Assembly (NCBI GenBank): GCA_963799425.1
Contig: CAWCXA010000007.1
Location: 310,001-374,000, forward strand
Reading direction: 5' to 3'
DNA length: 64,000 nucleotides
Source: CAVWSM01 sp963799425
Lineage (GTDB): Bacteria > Actinomycetota > Actinomycetes > Jiangellales > Jiangellaceae
The position numbers were made by a program, and so were the translations under genes. Shown in pieces: positions 1-7,094 of the stretch; positions within the stretch are counted from its first letter, which is position 1; each line of letters starts with the position of its first letter. The notes below the pieces were generated by a model. That model did no database searches, was not told where the DNA came from, and worked only from the letters and a program-made list of their open reading frames with translations.

Positions 1-514
1 CGTCGGCGTCCATCTCCACATGCACGACGTGGGCCTGGTAGGCCCGGAACGTGCCGAGTGCGCCCACATATGAGGGTGCTTCGGCGAGTACGACATCGCC
101 GGGATCGATGAAGACGCGAGTCACCAAGTCGAGCGCGTGCTGCGAGCCGACGGTGACCACGACATCGTCCGGGTGCGCGGTGATCCCAGCCAGACGCATG
201 ACATCGCAGATCTGATCCCTCAAGCCCGGGTCACCCTGTCCGGACCCGTACTGCAAAGCCTCCGCACCGCTTTCCTCGACCACGTTGCGCAACATCGACC
301 CGACGGCATCGAGCGGCAGTCCCGAGATGTTGGGCATTCCCCCTGCCAGGGAAACGACCTCGGGGCGCGACGCGACTGCGAACAGTGCCCGGATCTCTGA
401 GGCAGCCATTCCCTTGGTGCGCGCGGCATATCGATCGACGTAGTCATCGAGCCGCGATCCGGCGGCGGCGGTCAATCCTTGCTCAGGTCGATCCGGACGC
501 GCCAGCTCGTCCAC
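1..514 (-). CDS. PLP-dependent aminotransferase, fold type I (3' end outside window)
   Basis: The first ~171 residues of a class I/II aminotransferase; the gene runs off the left edge. The GTG at 514 is preceded by AGGGAGG with a 7-base spacer. The visible part has the family N-terminal pattern: a basic helix with AARTKGMAASEIRALF, then SLAGGMPN, the LQYGSGQGDPGLRDQI stretch that precedes the substrate pocket, and TVGSQHALDL followed by LAEAPSYVG. This layout fits the 2-aminoadipate/valine-pyruvate-like (MocR-type catalytic domain) aminotransferases. The Schiff-base lysine lies beyond the window. It is divergent from the GNAT gene. An aminotransferase in this place, near cwlM/trxAB, recurs in actinomycete origin-proximal clusters as I recall them. 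Its substrate cannot be told from the sequence. Confidence 0.85.
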   Translation of the reverse strand, partial: MDELARPDRPEQGLTAAAGSRLDDYVDRYAARTKGMAASEIRALFAVASRPEVVSLAGGMPNISGLPLDAVGSMLRNVVEESGAEALQYGSGQGDPGLRDQICDVMRLAGITAHPDDVVVTVGSQHALDLVTRVFIDPGDVVLAEAPSYVGALGTFRAYQAHVVHVEMDAD

Positions 515-621
515 CGTCTCGCCTCCCTAATTCGGCCCGCTCAGCCCATGTGATCACCAAGACGTGTGCTACTACGATGCCGCACAGGTTCACCGACCGA
601 CGACCGAGGGGTGAGGTCGGG

Positions 622-1230
622 GTGTCGCGACGACTTGCGAGCCTGACGCTGGACAACCTTGAGGACATGCCACGGCAGTGCCGACGGTGCGTGTTCTGGG
701 AGCTCGAGCCCGTCGCGGCGGACCGCGCGGCAGAGTCTGGTGATCCTGGACTCGAGAAGGAAGCCTGGGTCTCGCAAGTACTTCTCGAGTGGGGATCGTG
801 CGGGCGCATCGCCTACGTCGACGGCACCCCGGTCGGCTACATCTTGTTCGGACCACCGAGCGCCAGCCCGCGTGCGACCGCCTTCCCGACCAGCCCGGTG
901 AGTCCGGACGCCGCGCTGTTGATGACCGCGTACGTGCTGCCCGACATTGCCGGCACCGGTGTGGGGCGCATGATGGTGCAGGCCGTTGTACGAGACCTCA
1001 TCCACCGCAACGTCCATGCGGTCGAGGCGTTCGGCGACGCACAGTGGGCGGGTACACGATGCGTGCTGCCGGCCGACTACTTGAGGTCGATCGGCTTCAA
1101 GACCATCCGACCGCACCACCGGTGGCCGCGGCTGCGGCTGGAGATGCGTTCGGCAGTCACCTGGCGGGAGGACGTGGAAGTCGCGCTGGAGCGGCTGCTC
1201 GGCCAGCTGCAACCGGCGTCCGCGACATGA
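622..1230 (+). CDS. GNAT-family N-acetyltransferase (conserved near trxA/cwlM)
   Basis: A 202-aa protein opening with SRRLASLTLDNLEDMP and RRCVFWEL, a beginning I associate with a conserved actinobacterial family beside cwlM/trxA (the Rv3916c type). The GNAT core follows: GRIAYVDGTPVGYILFG (beta strands), YVLPDIAGTGVGRMMVQAV (the acetyl-CoA-binding R/QxxGxG/A-like loop) and YLRSIGFKTIR near the C-terminus. I chose the GTG at 622 because it gives the conserved start; in-frame ATG 577 and GTG 385 would add basic, low-complexity residues. The substrate is unknown. The gene converges tail-to-tail with cwlM (one base between the stop codons). Confidence 0.8.
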   Translation: MSRRLASLTLDNLEDMPRQCRRCVFWELEPVAADRAAESGDPGLEKEAWVSQVLLEWGSCGRIAYVDGTPVGYILFGPPSASPRATAFPTSPVSPDAALLMTAYVLPDIAGTGVGRMMVQAVVRDLIHRNVHAVEAFGDAQWAGTRCVLPADYLRSIGFKTIRPHHRWPRLRLEMRSAVTWREDVEVALERLLGQLQPASAT

Positions 1231-1231
1231 G

Positions 1232-2380
1232 CTAGCGCGGCGAAGCGTGCGCGAGGTCGGGCAATCGCAGCATGCCGGTAGCCGCGTCACTCTCGCGCGG
1301 CAGGTAGACACGCTGCACCGCGACGACGATGGCCTCCGCGACGACGTCACGGAACACCGGATCTGCAAGGCGCGCCGCATCCCCGGGGTTGCTGACGTAG
1401 CCGATCTCCACCCGTACGGCCGGCATCCGGGTATAGCGCAGCAGATCCCAAGTCTTCGGATGCCAGCGCAGGTCGGCGAAATCCGTGCGGGCCACGATCT
1501 CTCGCTGGATCAGGCCAGCAAACTGCTCACCGATCGCCGAGTAGGCGCCGTATCGGTCGTTGCCGTAGTAGTAGGTGGCCACACCGCCGGCTTCTGGGTT
1601 GGCGTGGGCATCGCAGTGCAGCGACACGAGCAGGTTGGCGCCGGCGTCGTTGGCGAAGCCGGCGCGACTGCGATCATCGAGCGGGACGATGGGCGCCGAG
1701 CCGCGCGTCAGGTAGGTCGTCACTCCCGTGGCGGTGAGACGGCCCTCCACCCGGGCGGCGAGGTCCTCGGCGATGGCCGCCTCTTCTAGCCCGTGGCCAG
1801 CCATGCCCCGGTCCGGCCCGCCGTGTCCCGGGTCGACGACGACAACCTTGCCGGGCAGCGCCGGCCCCGCGCGCCGGATGGCTTCGCTGGCCCGCAGGTG
1901 TTCTGGACGCCCACCGGTCACCAGCGGTGCGAGGCCCGCCAGCGCCTTGAATGTCGCCGGCCCACAGGTGCCGTCGGCCGGCAGCCCGACGTTACGTTGA
2001 AACTCGCGCAGCGCCTCACGGGTCGGGTAGTCGAACACGCCGTCGACACGACTGACGTCGAATCCGAGCTCGGACAGCTGGCGCTGCAGCGCGACCACGT
2101 CGTCGCCCGTGAGCGGGTTGGAGATGACGTACGACAGGAGCCTGTCACCGAGCCGCCAGCGAGCCTCCTCCAGGGCGCGGTAAGTCGCCGACCCCACGAG
2201 TCCGTCGACCGTCAGCCCACGGACTTGCTGGAAGTGCCGCACGGCACGGTCCATCGCTGCGTCAAACGCGTCGATCGCACCACCAGACGCAGCAACCGGC
2301 ACTCCGGACTGCGCAAGTCGGGAACGGATCTCCGCGACCGCGGGGCCAGTGTCGCCGAGCCGGTAGAGCGGCTGCGTCAT
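1232..2380 (-). CDS. cwlM: CwlM-like N-acetylmuramoyl-L-alanine amidase-fold protein
   Basis: A 382-aa protein with two N-terminal peptidoglycan-binding repeats (about residues 5-70 and 85-150, the latter with VDGVFDYPTREALREFQ) and a C-terminal Amidase_3 domain (about 178-358). The zinc-ligand positions look intact: H186 in DPGHGG, E199/E200 in GLEEAAIAEDLA, H255 in SLHCDA and E325 in VEIGYVSN. There is no signal peptide, which agrees with mycobacterial CwlM, a cytoplasmic protein that when phosphorylated stimulates MurA instead of cutting peptidoglycan; that role is established for the family and inferred here. The ATG at 2380 has AAGGA five bases upstream; a longer in-frame start at 2464 has no such site. 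A strong hairpin separates it from trxA, so it may need its own promoter. Confidence 0.88.
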   Translation of the reverse strand: MTQPLYRLGDTGPAVAEIRSRLAQSGVPVAASGGAIDAFDAAMDRAVRHFQQVRGLTVDGLVGSATYRALEEARWRLGDRLLSYVISNPLTGDDVVALQRQLSELGFDVSRVDGVFDYPTREALREFQRNVGLPADGTCGPATFKALAGLAPLVTGGRPEHLRASEAIRRAGPALPGKVVVVDPGHGGPDRGMAGHGLEEAAIAEDLAARVEGRLTATGVTTYLTRGSAPIVPLDDRSRAGFANDAGANLLVSLHCDAHANPEAGGVATYYYGNDRYGAYSAIGEQFAGLIQREIVARTDFADLRWHPKTWDLLRYTRMPAVRVEIGYVSNPGDAARLADPVFRDVVAEAIVVAVQRVYLPRESDAATGMLRLPDLAHASPR

Positions 2381-2480
2381 GCCACGTCCTTCTTCACTCC
2401 GGAGCTCAGGGCGGGTCAGTCGGCCATCGTAGCCGCCGGTCAGAGAAGTGATCATCCCGACCAAGCGGGCATCTCAGGCA

Positions 2481-2529
2481 AACAAAATGCCCGCCGCGAC
2501 GATTGCTGAAACCCGTCGCTGCGGGCATT
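2481..2529 (-). terminator. Intrinsic terminator after trxA
   Basis: Read on the minus strand, AATGCCCGC and GCGACG pair with CGTCGC and GCGGGCATT around a loop of about 12 bases, and the stem is followed by TTGTTT. The trxA stop is only 9 bases upstream. A third copy of the GCGGGCAT octamer lies further downstream at 2465-2472 and could pair with the same arm as an alternative fold. Confidence 0.85.
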
Positions 2530-2537
2530 CGGGAGGA

Positions 2538-2861
2538 TCAGCCGAGGTAGTCGGCCAGCTCCTTGCGCAGGATCGCCTTCGGCTTCGCACCGATGATCTG
2601 CTTCACGACCTGGCCGCCGGAGTAGACGTTGAGCGCGGGGATGGAGGTGATGCGGTATGCCGCCGCGGTCTCCGGGTTCTCATCGACGTTGAGGCTCACG
2701 ATGCGCAACTTGTCCTGCTCGGCAGAGAACTCCTCGAGCACGGGGTGCACCATGCGGCACGGCCCGCACCACTCAGCCCAGAAGTCGACGAGTACCGGCT
2801 GATCACTCTGCAGGACCTCGGACACGAAGGTGGCATCGGTGACCGGGGGGAGGTTGCCCAC
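2538..2861 (-). CDS. trxA: Thioredoxin
   Basis: A 107-aa thioredoxin of normal length with the redox motif WCGPC (C32, C35) in DFWAEWCGPCRMVHPVL and the cis-proline strand in ITSIPALNVYSGG. It is the cytosolic disulfide reductant, re-reduced by the thioredoxin reductase encoded 38 bases upstream. The start is GTG at 2861 with AAGGAG seven bases before it. It is expected to be co-transcribed with trxB from the thiol-stress-type promoter at 3933-3958 and ends in a clear intrinsic terminator. Confidence 0.97.
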   Translation of the reverse strand: MGNLPPVTDATFVSEVLQSDQPVLVDFWAEWCGPCRMVHPVLEEFSAEQDKLRIVSLNVDENPETAAAYRITSIPALNVYSGGQVVKQIIGAKPKAILRKELADYLG

Positions 2862-2899
2862 GAGGTGGCTCCTTAAATAGACGAAGGGGACGAATCAGG

Positions 2900-3868
2900 T
2901 CAGATCTGGGCAACCGCTGGCTCGGGTGCCCCCGCATGGTCCAAGTCCGCGAGGAAACGCTCGGCATCCAAGGCCGCCGCACATCCGGTGCCGGCAGCCG
3001 TGACGGCCTGGCGGTAGGTGTGGTCGACGAGGTCGCCAGCGGCGAAGACTCCAGTCAGGTTGGTGTGTGTAGTGCGTCCTTCGACGAGTACGTAGCCCTG
3101 CTCGTCGAGGTCAACCTGGCCCCGGACGAGCTCGGACCGTGGGTCGTGCCCGATGGCAACAAACACGCCAGTGACCGGGAGCGACGTCACCTCGCCGGTC
3201 TTGAGGTTTCGCAGCGTGATTCCTGCCACCTTGTCGGTGCCGTCGACGGCGACAACCTCGCTGTCCCAGATGAAGCGGATCTTGTCGTTTGCAAAGGCGC
3301 GTTCCTGCATGATCTTGGACGCTCGGAGCTCGTCTCGGCGGTGAATGATCGTTACCGAGCGGGCGAACCGCGTCAGGAAGGTCGCCTCCTCCATCGCCGA
3401 GTCACCCCCGCCGACGACGGCGATGTCCTGCTCACGGAAGAAGAACCCGTCGCAGGTCGCACACCAGGACACGCCATGCCCCGACAGGAGATCCTCACCG
3501 GGCACACCCAGCCGCCGATAGCTGGAGCCCATGGCGAGGACCACGCTCAGCGCGCGGTGCTCCGTGCCGGCGCTGTCGCGGACAACCTTGATGTCACCGG
3601 TCATATCAACGGAGACGACGTCGTCGGTTACCAGCTCGGCGCCGAACCGTTCCGCCTGCGCCCGCATGGAGTCCATCAGCTCGGGCCCCTGGATGCCCTT
3701 GGGGAAGCCGGGATAGTTCTCGACCTCGGTGGTGTTCATGAGAGCACCACCAGCGCTCACCGAGCCTTCGAACACCAGCGGGGCGAGGTTGGCACGTGCG
3801 GCATAGAGGGCAGCCGTGTAACCGGCCGGGCCGGAGCCGATGACGATGACATTGCGGATCTCGCTCAA
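2900..3868 (-). CDS. trxB: Thioredoxin reductase (NADPH)
   Basis: A 322-aa low-molecular-weight thioredoxin reductase that passes electrons from NADPH through FAD and a cysteine pair to TrxA. FAD-binding GSGPAG is at residues 11-16, the active-site WCATC (C136, C139) is followed by DGFFF, the NADPH-binding VVGGGDSA comes after it, and GVFAAGD near the C-terminus is the second FAD contact. The start appears to be TTG at 3868, since the conserved IRNVIVIGSGPAG begins immediately after; AAGGG lies about 8 bases upstream. It forms an operon with trxA. Confidence 0.96.
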   Translation of the reverse strand: MSEIRNVIVIGSGPAGYTAALYAARANLAPLVFEGSVSAGGALMNTTEVENYPGFPKGIQGPELMDSMRAQAERFGAELVTDDVVSVDMTGDIKVVRDSAGTEHRALSVVLAMGSSYRRLGVPGEDLLSGHGVSWCATCDGFFFREQDIAVVGGGDSAMEEATFLTRFARSVTIIHRRDELRASKIMQERAFANDKIRFIWDSEVVAVDGTDKVAGITLRNLKTGEVTSLPVTGVFVAIGHDPRSELVRGQVDLDEQGYVLVEGRTTHTNLTGVFAAGDLVDHTYRQAVTAAGTGCAAALDAERFLADLDHAGAPEPAVAQI

Positions 3869-3932
3869 CGCGGGGCCCTTTCTGGTGCTGGCACACAGGC
3901 TTCAGCACCCCAACACGAGTAGCTGACCCGAG

Positions 3933-3958
3933 AACAAATTCTAGGTGCTGGACATTCC
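3933..3958 (-). promoter_or_regulatory. SigR/SigH-type thiol-stress promoter for trxB-trxA
   Basis: On the minus strand GGAAT (3958-3954) is followed after exactly 18 bases by GTT (3935-3933), the consensus of the actinobacterial disulfide-stress sigma factor SigR/SigH. It lies 65 bases before the trxB start, in the gap after the anti-sigma gene. The family rule (GGAAT-N18-GTT at trxBA) is established in Streptomyces; its use here is inferred. Confidence 0.75.
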
Positions 3959-3987
3959 ACGCCGCTGGCCCCCGCCGCGCTCGCGCG

Positions 3988-4851
3988 TCACCGTTGCACC
4001 TCGACTGTGAACAGCGCGTCAGCCATAGGCGAGTCGCAGGCGGGCAGTATCACACCGGTATAGGTCGTCGGTGTCACTCCTACCAGCGCGACGAGCACAA
4101 CCGGCTGGCCTCCGTAGTGGAAGGCGGCGGCGGCCAGCACCTCTCGGTCCAGGGCGACCCCGACGTGAGCGCCGCAGTCGTCCGGCAGGAGCGCGCCGAG
4201 CCCAGCCGCGCGTTGGGCTGGCGCATCTTCGAACTGCTGGCTGCCCGCGTCACCCTCGGCGGGCGCGCTCGCAGCCGACTCGCTCTCGGGCGCTGATTCG
4301 ACCTCATCGCTTAGCGGTTGAGGCGACTCCAACGAGCCGTCGCGGGCCAGCTGACGGGTTGCGGCGTACATGTCGATGGCCGATCCGGCCGCCGAATCCG
4401 CGGCAACCTGCGTGCCGGAGTCCGACCCGCCGGACGGATCGAGGGTCTGTGTAGCGACGTAGCCGATCGTGCCGACAGCTGCGACGCTCGCGGCTGTGGC
4501 GAGCAGGCGCGGCAGGAGCCGCCGGCGCGGCAGTCGCGCAACCACGGTCTGGCGAGCTGCCACGGTCGAGACCCGGTCGGCGCCCACCGCCAGTGGGACG
4601 ACACCGTGCTCGGTGCGCGCCGTGACCTCGGCCGCCAGTGCGACGTCGAGCCGCCGGGCCACGTCGAAGGGGATGCCCCCCTCCGGGGGGACGCTGGTCA
4701 GCGCGCCACGTACGACGACGAGATCGGCGAGCTGCTCCTGGCAGGCCGTGCACGAGGCAAGGTGGGTCCGCGCGCTGGACTCCTGGGGAGTGCCATCGAG
4801 CAGGCCCTCGTCGAGGTAGGCCAGGGCGTCGAGATCGAGATGCTCGCTCAC
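3988..4851 (-). CDS. Membrane anti-sigma factor with zinc-finger motif, partner of SigM
   Basis: A 287-aa protein. The N-terminal anti-sigma domain holds the HxxxCxxC motif (H30, C34, C37) in THLASCTACQEQL. One predicted membrane helix (LLATAASVAAVGTIGYVATQ) follows, then an acidic Ser/Ala-rich linker and an outside domain of about 110 residues. The gene starts inside the stop of sigM (ATGA overlap at 4848-4851), so the two are translationally coupled, as expected for a sigma/anti-sigma pair. It corresponds in position to the Rv3912 (RsmA) gene of Mycobacterium. Inferred role: it holds SigM at the membrane until a signal releases it. Confidence 0.88.
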   Translation of the reverse strand: MSEHLDLDALAYLDEGLLDGTPQESSARTHLASCTACQEQLADLVVVRGALTSVPPEGGIPFDVARRLDVALAAEVTARTEHGVVPLAVGADRVSTVAARQTVVARLPRRRLLPRLLATAASVAAVGTIGYVATQTLDPSGGSDSGTQVAADSAAGSAIDMYAATRQLARDGSLESPQPLSDEVESAPESESAASAPAEGDAGSQQFEDAPAQRAAGLGALLPDDCGAHVGVALDREVLAAAAFHYGGQPVVLVALVGVTPTTYTGVILPACDSPMADALFTVEVQR

Positions 4852-5549
4852 CTGGTGCCACCTCCATCCGGTGCCTCGCTGAGCTGGTTCTTCGGCCCCG
4901 CCGGGACGGGTCCGGTGTCCGCGGTTGCCGCCACCGGTCGTTGTGGTGGGACGTCGGAACGGACCATACGGTTCCGTCGACCGGGCGCCAAAATCGGTGC
5001 AAGCCGGGCTCGACCCCTCGCCGCACGGCTCTTCACCGTGCCTGGGGCGACCCCCAGGATCGCCGCCGCGTCGTCGACCGAGTAGCCCTGCATATCGACC
5101 AGGACCAGTGCGGCGCGCTGCTCTACTGGCAGCCGCGCCAACGCCGCGGCGACGTCTGTGCGGGTGGCGGCGTACTCGGCCGGATCAGGCGTGCGTGCGT
5201 GCGGCACCTCGTGGTCGCTGTCGGGTAGCGGATCGGCCGGTCGGGCGGTGCGCCGGCGGACGCGGTCGAGCGCCGCATTGACCACGATGCGATGCAGCCA
5301 TGTCGTCACCGCCGAGTCGCCACGGAAAGTGTCCGCCCGGCGGAAGGCGCTCACCAAGGCGTCCTGCAGCGCGTCAGCAGCCTCCTCGCGGTCGCCGAGG
5401 GTCCGCAGGGCAACGGCCCACAGCCGGTCACGGTGTCGGCGGACGAGCTCGGTGAAGGCATCGGGGTCGCCCTGGGTGTGCGCTGCCAGCAACTCCGCGT
5501 CGGTCGGGCCGACCGGGTCCAGGTCGCCCAAACCGCCGAGATCGGTCAT
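4848..5549 (-). CDS. sigM: ECF RNA polymerase sigma factor SigM
   Basis: A 233-aa extracytoplasmic-function sigma factor. Region 2 spans about residues 30-100 (FTELVRRHRDRLWAVALR, then EEAADALQDALVSAFRRA and TTWLHRIVVNAALDRVRRR). Region 4 has LARLPVEQRAALVLVDMQGY and the helix-turn-helix AAAILGVAPGTVKSRAARGR. A 40-residue Pro/Arg tail follows. It overlaps the pseudokinase gene upstream (ATGA, 5546-5549) and the anti-sigma downstream by four bases each. Its place between murJ and trxB matches sigM in other actinomycetes; its stimulus and regulon are not visible here. Confidence 0.93.
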   Translation of the reverse strand: MTDLGGLGDLDPVGPTDAELLAAHTQGDPDAFTELVRRHRDRLWAVALRTLGDREEAADALQDALVSAFRRADTFRGDSAVTTWLHRIVVNAALDRVRRRTARPADPLPDSDHEVPHARTPDPAEYAATRTDVAAALARLPVEQRAALVLVDMQGYSVDDAAAILGVAPGTVKSRAARGRARLAPILAPGRRNRMVRSDVPPQRPVAATADTGPVPAGPKNQLSEAPDGGGTR

Positions 5550-7060
5550 CCGTTGAGGACGGCTTCGCGGACGCCGCCGCGATAGTTGGCGCCATCCTGG
5601 GCCAGAGCGGTGAACCAGATCAGCACGAACCTCGTTTCGACGGGCTCGTCGAAGTCGACGGTGACGTCGGCGGCGGCGTCACCAACCGTGCCTACCGTCT
5701 GCCACGCGTCCGCGTCGGCGGGCGCGCTCGCGCTGTCGGCAGGTGCTACGCGCACCTCGACGTCGGCGCCAGCATTGAGCAGGGCAAGCTCTACGCCGCT
5801 GAGGGTGCGGGCGTCGCCGATGTCTAGGATCAGCCCGACACCGGGTTTGCCGAGCGCCTCGAGCGTGCTGTTGTATTCCTGCGTCTCCCACGCGGTAGAG
5901 GGGTCGCCGTCATGGGCGAACGCGACCTCGTCGGGGTGTTCACTCTTGTCGTCGCCGTACGGGTCGAAGTCCTCAGCGGCCACCACCTGCACAGGTCCGG
6001 ACGATGCGCCGGAGTCGTCTGCAGCCGCCGAGCCCCCGTCGCCGGGCGAGTCAGACAGCGAGTCGAGCAGCAGCGATAGACCGAACAGGGCACCGCCGAC
6101 GAGGAACAGAGCTCCGGCAACAACACCGAGCAGTCGCATTTGACCACCGCTGCGCCGTCGTACCGGAGCTGGCGCGGCCGCCGCCGGGCGCCACATCGGC
6201 ACCGGCGTCGGCGGCTCCGGCATGAGCGGGCTGGTCGGCACGAGAGCCGGCGGCGTGTCGTCGTGTTGCACCGGAGAGGGCGCGATGGCCCGCCGTACCG
6301 AGGCCGGCACGACCGCGGCGAGCGCTGCCGACACCTCAGCCGGCGAGCGCAGCGGCGCCGCCTGGTGCCGCGGCGGATCGCCGAGCACCCGGTCGCACAC
6401 CTCGTCGATGAGCCGCGGGATGCCGGCCCTGACCTGCCGGGGTGAAGGCAGGTGCCCGTCGAGCCGGGGTGCAGACACCAAACCCGTACGCTCTGCACCT
6501 GCCCACCGACCGGTGAGCGCGGCGTAGAGGATGCGCGCCGTACCGCGGGCGTCCTCGAGGGCCGGGTCCCGCGCATCTATGCCGCGGAGCACCGCGTCGG
6601 TGGCCAGACCGGTGATCTTGACCGCACCGTCGCGGCCGATGATGACCGAGTCGGGGGTGACGGCGCAGTGGGCCAACCCCTGTTCGTGCGCACTGGTCAA
6701 CGCCTCGGCCACCTCACGGGCCAACGCGCCGGCCCGCTCTGGCGGTAGCGGACCGGAGTCCTCCAACAGCCCGGTCAGGTTATGCCCGTCCAGCCACTCA
6801 CGAATGAGATAGCACCAGTCCTCCTGCATGCTCGCATCGAGCACGCGCAGGAACCGTGGATCATGGACGAGCGCCGCGGCACGCGCCGCGGCCAGCACTG
6901 GTTCGGTGCGGGCGTCGTCAATGGGCAGCGTCTGCACCAGAACAGACCGCGAGAGCACCTCGTCGACCGCCCGCCACGACCGCACGTCGTCCGCGTCGAG
7001 GAGCAGCTCCTCGACGCGGTATCGACCGGCGAGCCGCAGTCCCGGCTCGATGGCGGTCAC
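5546..7060 (-). CDS. MurJ-partner membrane pseudokinase with extracellular sugar-binding-like domain
   Basis: A 504-aa protein: a kinase-like domain (about 10-250), a Pro-rich linker, one transmembrane helix (LLGVVAGALFLVGGALFGLSLLL, about 315-337) and an extracellular beta-sandwich of the F5/8C or galactose-binding type (about 360-500, with DPSTAWETQEY). The kinase signature residues are gone: the VAIK lysine position reads VLVQ (Q43), HRD reads HCA (131-133) and DFG reads TGL (150-152). It should therefore be catalytically dead. In Mycobacterium the same architecture is fused to the C-terminus of MviN/MurJ and binds FhaA when phosphorylated; here it is a separate gene 34 bases after murJ and coupled to sigM. 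GTG 7060 has AGGAG ten bases upstream. Confidence 0.82.
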   Translation of the reverse strand: MTAIEPGLRLAGRYRVEELLLDADDVRSWRAVDEVLSRSVLVQTLPIDDARTEPVLAAARAAALVHDPRFLRVLDASMQEDWCYLIREWLDGHNLTGLLEDSGPLPPERAGALAREVAEALTSAHEQGLAHCAVTPDSVIIGRDGAVKITGLATDAVLRGIDARDPALEDARGTARILYAALTGRWAGAERTGLVSAPRLDGHLPSPRQVRAGIPRLIDEVCDRVLGDPPRHQAAPLRSPAEVSAALAAVVPASVRRAIAPSPVQHDDTPPALVPTSPLMPEPPTPVPMWRPAAAAPAPVRRRSGGQMRLLGVVAGALFLVGGALFGLSLLLDSLSDSPGDGGSAAADDSGASSGPVQVVAAEDFDPYGDDKSEHPDEVAFAHDGDPSTAWETQEYNSTLEALGKPGVGLILDIGDARTLSGVELALLNAGADVEVRVAPADSASAPADADAWQTVGTVGDAAADVTVDFDEPVETRFVLIWFTALAQDGANYRGGVREAVLNG

Positions 7061-7094
7061 AGGTGTGGTGCTCCTCTGTCGTGCGGGCGAGGGT

